Made by a program: the position numbers and the translations under genes
In this document: piece after piece, positions 7,549-13,523 of the stretch
How the letters are laid out: each line of letters begins with the position of its first letter
Position numbering within the stretch: position 1 is the first letter of the stretch
Notes under the pieces: generated by a model
What the model was told of the DNA's origin: nothing
Databases searched by the model: none
What the model saw: the letters and a program-made list of their open reading frames with translations, nothing else
NCBI GenBank assembly: GCA_041744375.1
Contig: JBGTLA010000009.1
Span: 1-16,288, forward strand
Origin: JBGTLA01 sp041744375
GTDB lineage: Bacteria > Actinomycetota > Acidimicrobiia > Spongiisociales > ZC4RG35
Length of the DNA stretch: 16,288 bases
Direction: 5' to 3'

Positions 7549-8595
7549 ATGATGGTCGTTTTGGGTACGGATGCCCACCAGAGGTCGCACACGGTGGTAG
7601 CGGCGGATGAGGCGGGAGCCGAGTTGGGTTCGGTCACGGTGTCGGCGACACCGGAGGGTCACATCAGGGCGTTGCGGTGGGCAGCGCAGTGGACCGAGCG
7701 GCGTTGGGCGATCGAGGATTGCCGGCATCTGTCCCGCCGTCTGGAGGCGGACTTGTTGGCGGCGGGAGAGACGGTGGTGCGGGTCCCGCCCAAGATGATG
7801 GCCGGGGCCCGCCGGTCGGCTCGGACTCGGGGCAAGTCGGACCCGATCGACGCGTTGGCGGTGGCTCGGGCGGCGTTGCGTGAACCCGGGTTGCCGACCG
7901 CACGTTTGGATGGCCCGGCCCGAGAAGTGAAGCTGCTGGTGGACTATCGGGAACGGCTGGTGCGGGAACGGACTGGAGCTCAGAACAGTCTGCGGTGGCG
8001 GCTCCATGAGCTCGACCCCACTTTCGATCCACCCGCCGGGTCGTTGGACCGTTACAAGACCCTCGACGAGATCGAGGTGTTCCTGGCCGACCATGGGGGT
8101 GTGACCGCCGAGCTGGCCCGCCGGGAAGTCGCCCGTATCCGTGACATCACCCAAGAAGCGAACCAGCTCCAAACCGACATCCACAAGCGAGTGACCCAGA
8201 TCGCTCCTTCGTTGCTCGAGCTGGTCGGTTGTAGGGCGTTGACCGCCGCCAAGCTGGTCGGAGAAGCCGCCGACATCACCCGGTTCACAGGCCGCGACGC
8301 CTACGCCGCCTGGAACGGTTCGGCTCTCATCCCAGTCTGGTCCTCGAACAAGCAGCGGTTCCGTCTCAGCCGAGGAGGGAACCGTCAAACCAACGCCGCT
8401 CTGCACCGTATCGCCGTCACTCAGATCCGCTGCCACCCCGACGCCCAAGCATTCATGCAACGCCGTCTCGCCGCCGGCGACACCAAGACCGAAGCCCTCC
8501 GGGCCCTCAAACGACGTCTCTCCGACGTCGTCTACAGAACCATGCTCAAAGACACAACCAACCCCGTCCAAGCCGCCCCACCCAGGTCCGCTTGA
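7549..8595 (+). CDS. IS110-family transposase (DEDD recombinase)
   Basis: This 348-aa protein starts at ATG 7549, 7 nt after the purine-rich site AAGGAGAGGAG; the frame extends upstream, but that part covers the RNA leader. The N-terminal RuvC-like DEDD domain shows Asp8 (LGTDAHQ), Glu56 (AIEDCRH), Asp98 and Asp101 (KSDPIDALAVARAAL). A central helical linker carries coiled-coil character. The C-terminal Transposase_20 domain has LVGCRALTAAKLVGEAADI, then AAWNGSALIPVWSSNKQRF with the candidate catalytic Ser265/266, and LSRGGNRQTNAALHRIA. Length and motifs are complete, so the enzyme looks intact. Such enzymes recombine DNA with the help of the bridge RNA. IS900, IS117 and IS621 are well-known relatives. 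Confidence 0.95.
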   Translation: MMVVLGTDAHQRSHTVVAADEAGAELGSVTVSATPEGHIRALRWAAQWTERRWAIEDCRHLSRRLEADLLAAGETVVRVPPKMMAGARRSARTRGKSDPIDALAVARAALREPGLPTARLDGPAREVKLLVDYRERLVRERTGAQNSLRWRLHELDPTFDPPAGSLDRYKTLDEIEVFLADHGGVTAELARREVARIRDITQEANQLQTDIHKRVTQIAPSLLELVGCRALTAAKLVGEAADITRFTGRDAYAAWNGSALIPVWSSNKQRFRLSRGGNRQTNAALHRIAVTQIRCHPDAQAFMQRRLAAGDTKTEALRALKRRLSDVVYRTMLKDTTNPVQAAPPRSA

Positions 8596-8609
8596 CATAG
8601 GAGAAACAC

Positions 8610-8927
8610 ATGAGCGAAAAGAGCAGAGGTCTCGGAGACAACGTCTGGGTCCTCATCCCCCTGGCCGCCCTTTCGATTCCGATTTTCTCCGTCGTCGCCG
8701 GTTCACCCCTGGTGTGGTTCATCGGATCTGTCATCGCGCTGGTTGCGGTCACTCTGGCCGCCCGCTCCCTCATGACTCACCGGTCCGAACTACGGATCCA
8801 GGAGTTGGAGGCCGAAGAGAAGATCATCCGGGCCGAACGCGACCAACTCACAGCCGCCGAGCGCCTCCTCGAACTCGACGATCTCGGCCAAGCCATCCGC
8901 CGTCCGAACAACCCTGAAATCCGCTGA
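8610..8927 (+). CDS. Small membrane protein with cytoplasmic coiled coil, function unknown
   Basis: This 105-aa protein has two predicted membrane helices (about 12-30 and 33-52) joined by a very short turn, SPLVW. A charged helix rich in Glu, Arg and Leu follows (about 57-90, SELRIQELEAEEKIIRAERD), probably a coiled coil. I recognise no named family. It has a good ribosome-binding site, AGGAG, 6 nt before the ATG, but that site lies only 14 nt after the transposase start of the IS110 right boundary zone, so the IS may have displaced the native promoter. Expression may now depend on read-through from the transposase. The ORF quality (good start, sensible composition) supports a real gene. Confidence 0.7.
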   Translation: MSEKSRGLGDNVWVLIPLAALSIPIFSVVAGSPLVWFIGSVIALVAVTLAARSLMTHRSELRIQELEAEEKIIRAERDQLTAAERLLELDDLGQAIRRPNNPEIR

Positions 8928-8978
8928 CCACAGCTACCCAGGGTTGCAGCCACCGCTCAGCGACGCCTCCAACCCGGG
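8909..8978 (+). terminator. Possible terminator or mutually exclusive hairpins after the small membrane gene
   Basis: Three blocks can pair in alternative ways: CAACCCTG (8909-8916), CAGGGTTG (8939-8946) and CAACCCGGG (8970-8978). Block 2 pairs perfectly with block 1 over 8 bp and nearly as well with block 3. There is no T run, so an intrinsic terminator is uncertain. Confidence 0.3.
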
Positions 8979-8995
8979 CTTGCGATTGGTGAGAG

Positions 8996-9084
8996 CGGAG
9001 GGGGTGGGATTCGAACCCACGAGACCCCGAAAAGGGCCTAACGGTTTTCAAGACCGTCGCCTTCGACCGCTCGGCCACCCCTCC
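8996..9084 (-). tRNA. tRNA-Ser (anticodon TGA)
   Basis: On the minus strand the acceptor GGAGGGG pairs with CCCCTCC. The anticodon stem is ACGGT/ACCGT around loop CTTGAAA, giving anticodon TGA for UCN serine codons. A long variable arm (GGCCCTTTTCGGGGTC) and the T arm GTGGG-TTCGAAT-CCCAC complete a class II tRNA. The discriminator is G and no CCA is encoded. The integrase gene ends 49 bp beyond its 5' end. Confidence 0.95.
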
Positions 9085-9133
9085 AAATCTTCGATTGTCT
9101 CAGGTCAGGAGCTGGTATTCTCGGCCTTCCGAT

Positions 9134-10243
9134 TTACGGCCCTTCTGAGCTTGGGGAGCGGTTGGGGAGCGGCAGATTCTGTGCCTGCTTGTCTAGCCGA
9201 TCCATAACGTCATCGTAAGCATCCTCAAACAGGTGCGTGTAAACACCGAGCGTCACGACCGGTGAACGGTGCCCAAGCTGAGAAGATATGGCTACCACGT
9301 CGGCTCCTGCCGCCCGCATCAACGAGGCGCATGTATGCCGTAGGTCGTGGGGCGTCAATCCATCGAGGCCTGCCTCCCTCACCATGTCATCCCATACGCG
9401 AGACCGATACGCCGTATAACGGAGTGGCCCACCCCTCAGAGCAGTCCACGCGAAATCGTTGGCTGGAGAGTCAGATGAGCGGAGATGGTCAGTTAGAACC
9501 TCAGACACGAAGGCGGGAACATGAACGGTGCGACGACGATGCGTTTTGGTACCACCGAAGACCAGACGGCCGGATACCTCGGTTGCGGCAGCGACAACGT
9601 GGAGCTTCTGGCCGTTGACGCGCCCTCGGGTGAGCGCCACAGCTTCGCCCCACCTAAGCCCACCATAGGCGAACACGAGGACGAGCGCCTTGTCAGACAG
9701 ACTCGGGGCAGCGGAAGCCAGTCGGGCAACCTCAGCGGCGTCGAGAAACCGATGCTCACGGACCGGCTGCGCCGGAAGCTCGACGTCACGGGCATGGTTC
9801 CGGCCCACGATCCCTTCCCGAACGGCTCCGTCGAGGCAGGAGGCGAGGACGTTGTAACAGTTGCGGATACGAGAGGCAGAAAGGCCCTCGTTGTTCATGT
9901 CAGCAATCCAACCCTCAACACGGTCCCGGCGAACACGGCTTAGAGGAATGTCACCGAAGGTCGGGAGTATCCGAGAGTTGAGTATGCCCTGATAATCCGC
10001 CCGCGTTTTTTCGGCAAGACGCAGCCGGCCGTCAAGCCAGCGAGCGGACCAAGCCGCGAACGTGACCGATCCGGCGGCTGGGTCCACCCACTCGCCGCGG
10101 TCAAGACGAGCCAATTGGTCGCGGAGCCAACGTTCAGCATCGACCTTCCGCTTGAACGACTTGGAGTGGTTACGGCCATCGGGACCCCGATAGCGTGCCC
10201 GCCACGGCTTGGGTCGGTCCGGGCGGTGCTCAAAATGTCCCAT
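9134..10243 (-). CDS. Tyrosine-type site-specific integrase
   Basis: This 369-aa recombinase matches the phage/ICE integrase family common in actinobacteria. Residues 1-55 form an AP2-like arm-binding domain (WRARYRGPDGRNHSKSFKRK). Residues 60-155 are the SAM-like core-binding domain. The catalytic domain is complete: Arg197 (YGGLRWGE), Lys233 (GTKTHRRR), His299 and Arg302 (PHDLRHT), His325 (QLGHRSP) and nucleophile Tyr335 (GVYTHLFE). The start at 10243 has a GGAGGT site 11 nt upstream. The gene reads toward tRNA-Ser(TGA), but from the 5' side of that tRNA, the reverse of the usual tRNA-integrase arrangement. It is divergent from the Gp37/Gp68-TcmP module and probably belongs to the island carrying it. 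It looks active. Confidence 0.94.
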   Translation of the reverse strand: MGHFEHRPDRPKPWRARYRGPDGRNHSKSFKRKVDAERWLRDQLARLDRGEWVDPAAGSVTFAAWSARWLDGRLRLAEKTRADYQGILNSRILPTFGDIPLSRVRRDRVEGWIADMNNEGLSASRIRNCYNVLASCLDGAVREGIVGRNHARDVELPAQPVREHRFLDAAEVARLASAAPSLSDKALVLVFAYGGLRWGEAVALTRGRVNGQKLHVVAAATEVSGRLVFGGTKTHRRRTVHVPAFVSEVLTDHLRSSDSPANDFAWTALRGGPLRYTAYRSRVWDDMVREAGLDGLTPHDLRHTCASLMRAAGADVVAISSQLGHRSPVVTLGVYTHLFEDAYDDVMDRLDKQAQNLPLPNRSPSSEGP

Positions 10244-10444
10244 ACAGAGAAGGTACCTCCGATGCCTGACGAGGGGAAGGGCGCCGACGACGAGTTACCG
10301 CCGCGGTAGGTAGCTGGTCCTCGATACTTCTCCGACCAGGTCTAACTAGCTAGGTCGGTTGAGCCGTTGACGGGTGAGGTCGCGAAGTTCAGACTGTATG
10401 GAGCTTCGTTGCGGATTCTGCGGAAGTGAGGACGCTGGTCACTT
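10244..10444. promoter_or_regulatory. Divergent intergenic region between integrase and cargo module
   Basis: This 201-bp gap should hold promoters for both directions. It contains the inverted repeat CTGGTC (10314-10319)/GACCAG (10334-10339) and the palindrome CTAGCTAG (10346-10353). TTGACG at 10367 and TATGGA at 10397 are 24 nt apart, too far for a standard promoter pair, so I make no precise promoter call. The integrase ribosome-binding site lies at 10255-10260 on the minus strand. Confidence 0.35.
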
Positions 10445-11179
10445 ATGGCTGGTCGCACTGGTATCGAATGGACTGAGGTGACTTGGAACCCGGTCACGGG
10501 ATGTGATCGGGTATCGCCGGGATGCGAGAACTGTTACGCCCTCACCCTCTCCAAGCGCCTCAAAGCGATGGATTCTCCCCGCTACCAGAACGACGGCGAT
10601 CCGCGCACATCTGGTCCTGGGTTTGGCGTCACCTGCCATGACGACCTGGTGGATCTTCCCCGTTCGTGGAGGAAGCCGCGCCTCGTGTTCGTCAACTCGA
10701 TGTCGGACCTGTTCCATCCGGAGGTTCCAGACGACTTCATCGCCCGAGTGTTCGACACGATGAAAGCGTGTGAGCAGCACACCTTCCAGATCCTCACCAA
10801 GCGACCGCAGCGTCTGGCGGCCATCGCCGACCAGCTTCCGTGGCCGTCGAATGTGTGGATGGGCGTGTCTGTCGAAAATGCCGCTTACCGCTTCCGCATC
10901 GACCATCTACGCAAGGTGCCGGCGAAGGTCCGCTTCCTCTCGATCGAGCCGCTGATCGCCGATGTGGGGGATCTGGATCTCAACGGCGTTCACTGGGTGA
11001 TCGTCGGCGGCGAGTCAGGGGCCCGTGCTCGTCCAGTGGAGGAGGAGTGGGTGACCGCCATTCGGGACCAGTGTGTTGAAGCCGGGGTGGCTTTCTTCTT
11101 CAAGCAGTGGGGCGGGCGAACACCGAAAGCAGGCGGCCGAGAGCTCGACGGGGCGCTTTGGGATGAGATGCCAAGGTGA
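10445..11179 (+). CDS. Gp37/Gp68 (DUF5131) family three-Cys-motif protein
   Basis: This 244-aa protein is a full-length member of the phage Gp37/Gp68 family. The N-terminus has GIEWTEVTWNPVTGC followed by the three-cysteine motif Cys20-x6-Cys27-x2-Cys30-Tyr, expected to bind a metal, perhaps an Fe-S cluster. Further family marks are LVFVNSMSDLFHP, FQILTKRPQRL, VWMGVSVEN, RFLSIEPLI, HWVIVGGESGARARP and the C-terminal FFFKQWGG. The biochemical activity of the family is not established; resemblance to radical-SAM-type TIM-barrel proteins is suggestive only. The gene leads a three-gene module and ends 3 bases before the TcmP start. Its only possible ribosome-binding site (GAGG) is weak. Confidence 0.92.
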   Translation: MAGRTGIEWTEVTWNPVTGCDRVSPGCENCYALTLSKRLKAMDSPRYQNDGDPRTSGPGFGVTCHDDLVDLPRSWRKPRLVFVNSMSDLFHPEVPDDFIARVFDTMKACEQHTFQILTKRPQRLAAIADQLPWPSNVWMGVSVENAAYRFRIDHLRKVPAKVRFLSIEPLIADVGDLDLNGVHWVIVGGESGARARPVEEEWVTAIRDQCVEAGVAFFFKQWGGRTPKAGGRELDGALWDEMPR

Positions 11180-11182
11180 ACG

Positions 11183-12277
11183 ATGGCTGTTCCTACTTCC
11201 ATCATCTGGCCCCGCGACCCTCACACTGCCGCGAAGCACGAAATCCTGCGCGGCTACTTGATGGCGTGGTTTCCCATCCTGTCCAACGGGTTTTCGACAC
11301 ACGGCATCACATACGTAGATGCGTTCGCCGGGCCGGGTGAGTACACCTGCGGTTCTGAAGGATCGCCGCTGATCGCTCTTCGCCAGGCGTTACGTCACGA
11401 AGTTGTTTCCACCGGGTCCCGAGTGAGTCTCGTCTTAATCGAGGAAGACGTTCGCCGCCTCGACCATTTGAACGCTCTGTTGGCTCGGACTTTCCCCACT
11501 GCCTCGAGACCCAAGAACGTGCGGGTCTTCTCCCACCCCGGTGACTGTCGAGCGCTCCTAGGTCCCGCGTTGTCCGAAGCGAAAGCCTGGGACGCGCCGA
11601 TGTTCGTGAACCTTGATGGTTGGGGCACCGACACCCCCTATGCGGTGCTCCGGCAGCTGGGGCGTCAGGAGCGAAGCGAGGTGCTGATCACCTTTGCGCG
11701 TGGATGGCCTATCCGAAACGCACCACGCGACGACGATCCGCACAACCTCGACGATTTCTTCGGAGATCCAGGATGGCGAGACGTTGCTTCTCAGGGTGCC
11801 CCGGCAGAGAAGAAACGAAACCTCATGAGGTACTACTCGTCTCGACTCGACCTTGCCGGCTTTCCTCACTCGCTCTCCTTCGAGCTCGTCGATGAGGGCG
11901 GGCGAGAGCTGCTGTTGGTGTACGGCACCAAACACGAGAAGGGCTTAGCTCGAATGAAGGACGCCATGTGGCAGGTCGACAAGGTCCACGGTCAGCACTT
12001 CCGTGACCCGAAAGACGTCGACCAGCTGGCACTACCCATAGAAGAACAACCTGACCTCACCCTCCTCAAACGCCAGCTGCTGGCTCGCGTCGTGGAAACA
12101 GGCGGGCAGACGCTAGAAGAACTCAAGCGGTTTACGTTGCTTGACACCTTGTTCCGGGAGCCGCAAGCGACCCAGGCTGTGAAGCAGCTCGAAGAGGGGT
12201 TTGTCGTCGACGTTGATCGCAAGCGGAGTCACGCGGCGACGATCGTCCGACCCACCCTGCTGGCGGGGGTGGTCTGA
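11183..12277 (+). CDS. tcmP: Three-Cys-motif partner protein TcmP
   Basis: This 364-aa protein matches the TcmP family, which is defined by its repeated occurrence beside Gp37/Gp68 proteins, as here. N-terminal marks are PHTAAKHEILRGYLMAWFP and ITYVDAFAGPGEY, a Rossmann/methyltransferase-like nucleotide loop at residues 46-52, then GSPLIAL. The strand FVNLDGWGTDTPYAVL (141-156) stands where related proteins have FxDPFG. The C-terminal 100 residues look like a winged helix (LEELKRFTLLDTLFREPQAT). The start is ATG 11183 with AAGGTG just before it. Function is unknown; a SAM- or nucleotide-dependent activity is inferred from the fold. It lies in an operon with the genes on both sides. Confidence 0.9.
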   Translation: MAVPTSIIWPRDPHTAAKHEILRGYLMAWFPILSNGFSTHGITYVDAFAGPGEYTCGSEGSPLIALRQALRHEVVSTGSRVSLVLIEEDVRRLDHLNALLARTFPTASRPKNVRVFSHPGDCRALLGPALSEAKAWDAPMFVNLDGWGTDTPYAVLRQLGRQERSEVLITFARGWPIRNAPRDDDPHNLDDFFGDPGWRDVASQGAPAEKKRNLMRYYSSRLDLAGFPHSLSFELVDEGGRELLLVYGTKHEKGLARMKDAMWQVDKVHGQHFRDPKDVDQLALPIEEQPDLTLLKRQLLARVVETGGQTLEELKRFTLLDTLFREPQATQAVKQLEEGFVVDVDRKRSHAATIVRPTLLAGVV

Positions 12278-12322
12278 TCTGTGTCCTGTTCGAAGCGACC
12301 TGTTCTCAGAAGCTGATTGTCG

Positions 12323-13225
12323 GTGACTGCTCGACCTCCGTCTCCTGAGGCATTTCGGACCTACCGGAACTACGTCGACGCCTGGCGCTATCTCGTCGAC
12401 TCAGCCGGAATTCCTCTAATCCCACCCGCCGCTCAGCCACAGCTGCAACTGGACCCGCAGAAAGAAGAAGAGATTCTGCGTTCGCTCCAACGCTGTTGGG
12501 GTAACCTCCGCGCCCTCAACATCCTGAATGCGAACCTCCTGGCTGCCGAGGTTCTGGCTGTTCATCCTCCGATCGCTTACTACGCCGTCTACAACGCTGT
12601 TCGGGCGTTCTTACTTGCCCGCAACATGCAGCCGAGCAGCAACCATGAGGGTGTGCTACGTCAAGTATCTCAGTTCTGCCAACCAAATCACCTTCCCTCG
12701 CCGTGGTCGGCTCGGTGCACCGGCAGCCCCGACGACAACCAGGTGGATGGTCTCGCTCAAGCTGTTACGTGGCCTACGTCCAACCTGACGTCTGTGACGC
12801 CTGGAAACGCCATCGGCTTTGCGGCGTTGGCGCTGAAGACCACTCGCCGTAAAGCGATCGACCACAGCCTCGATCGGCAGCGAGGCCAGAACTCCCGCCT
12901 CCCCAACGGAGCACGCGCCAACAAAGAGCAGACTCTCCCACCCACGACGGTGTTCGACATGTTTTACCGGTTCAGGCGAGTGGCACACTACGGGTCCGCT
13001 GACGACTTCACGGCCTTCTCCACCGAGGGCGAAGGCATACGGTTCGCTCACACGCTGTTTCGGGTTGCGGACGCAACCTGTCGCGTGGTGGAAAAGGCGG
13101 CGGTGGAACGCGTCGGGTCAGACCGGTTCGAGGAATGGGTCTCCGACTACGCACAGGCCCAGGCGATCGGAGCCGGCGTAGGGCCTGTGGGCGAACGTTG
13201 GCTAGAAGTGTCCGTACCGTTCTGA
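12323..13225 (+). CDS. Unrecognised protein with an HEPN-like R-x5-H motif
   Basis: I do not recognise a named family for this 300-aa protein. It starts at GTG 12323, 10 nt after AGAAG; a TTG at 12317 is also possible, and an in-frame stop sits directly before that. Helical segments dominate. The stretch IAYYAVYNAVRAFLLARN (about 84-101) followed by a conserved-looking NHEGVLRQ resembles the first helices of HEPN proteins. Near residues 216-224, YRFRRVAHYGSADDF contains Arg216-x5-His222, the R-x4-6-H pattern of HEPN ribonuclease active sites. A hydrophilic, low-complexity stretch (about 175-210) separates the two. It follows TcmP by 45 bp on the same strand. An RNase role is a hypothesis. Base composition by eye is less GC-rich than in the flanking operons. 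Confidence 0.75.
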   Translation: MTARPPSPEAFRTYRNYVDAWRYLVDSAGIPLIPPAAQPQLQLDPQKEEEILRSLQRCWGNLRALNILNANLLAAEVLAVHPPIAYYAVYNAVRAFLLARNMQPSSNHEGVLRQVSQFCQPNHLPSPWSARCTGSPDDNQVDGLAQAVTWPTSNLTSVTPGNAIGFAALALKTTRRKAIDHSLDRQRGQNSRLPNGARANKEQTLPPTTVFDMFYRFRRVAHYGSADDFTAFSTEGEGIRFAHTLFRVADATCRVVEKAAVERVGSDRFEEWVSDYAQAQAIGAGVGPVGERWLEVSVPF

Positions 13226-13271
13226 GCATCCGATTTGGGCACCCCTAAGGCGCCTCAGCGTTCAGGGCAGC

Positions 13272-13297
13272 GGTGGACCGGCGGGATTCGAACCCGC
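13272..13297 (-). repeat. 3'-terminal tRNA fragment (T arm plus acceptor 3' strand), candidate att site
   Basis: On the minus strand the sequence is GCGGG-TTCGAAT-CCCGC, a perfect T arm, followed by CGGTCCA and CC, which looks like an acceptor 3' strand and tail. No matching TGGACCG acceptor 5' strand, D arm or anticodon arm precedes it, so it is a fragment and not a tRNA gene. It lies 16 bp beyond the stop codon of the excisionase-like gene. Such fragments are the usual trace of integration into the 3' end of a tRNA gene. Confidence 0.6.
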
Positions 13298-13313
13298 ATT
13301 TCTAGCTAACTGA

Positions 13314-13523
13314 CTAACGCCAGGTCTCGGAGGCAGCTTCCGCTTCTTGGAGGCGTTCTTCCAGGAATCTGTCGATGTCGGAGGACCGGAAGAGGAGCTT
13401 GCGGCCGACCCGGATCCCGAGGGCACCCGGCTTCTCGCCGCGATGTCGCTGCATGTAGAGGGCGCTCGGCGTCAGGCGCAAGTACTCGGCGGTCTCTTGA
13501 ACAGTCAGCAAGGGCTCTAACAC
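13314..13523 (-). CDS. AlpA/excisionase-like helix-turn-helix protein
   Basis: This 69-aa protein starts at a GTG overlapping the end of the coupling-protein gene (GTGTTAG), so it is probably translated by coupling; the frame is open further upstream, but that part is antisense-like low-complexity sequence. The N-terminus LLTVQETAEYLRLTPSALYM is the MerR/AlpA-type helix-turn-helix of excisionases, followed by GIRVGRKLLFRSSDIDRFLE, the usual wing and C-terminal helix. Proteins like this act as recombination directionality factors or repressors on integrative elements. The tRNA 3' fragment 16 bp downstream supports a role at an attachment site, but no integrase is next to it in this window, and the integrase at 9134 may or may not be its partner. 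Confidence 0.82.
   Translation of the reverse strand: MLEPLLTVQETAEYLRLTPSALYMQRHRGEKPGALGIRVGRKLLFRSSDIDRFLEERLQEAEAASETWR

Larger units (their letters stand above)
7325..8609 (+). mobile_element. IS110-family insertion sequence (boundaries approximate)
   Basis: The element comprises a DEDD transposase gene preceded by about 230 nt of structured noncoding DNA. IS110-family elements lack terminal inverted repeats, so the ends cannot be read directly. The left end must lie between the lipoprotein stop (7316) and the first stem at 7344. The right end must lie between the transposase stop (8595) and the next gene's ATG (8610). No target duplication is expected for most of this family. The long leader upstream of the transposase fits the IS110 subgroup rather than IS1111, where the long noncoding end is downstream. 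Confidence 0.75.

Noticed and set aside
7501..8598. Minus-strand open frame antisense to the transposase
   Set aside because: It mirrors the transposase reading frame and shows no recognisable domain.
10341..10353. CTAGCTAG-rich stretch resembling sequence near 13300 as an att repeat
   Set aside because: The shared part is only about 7 bases and the order of the blocks differs, so it is within chance.
8996..13297. T-arm sequences of tRNA-Ser(TGA) and of the fragment at 13272 as a matched attL/attR pair
   Set aside because: They share only the 13-base core GGGATTCGAACCC, which is common to many tRNAs; the flanking stems differ, and joining them would not restore a tRNA gene.
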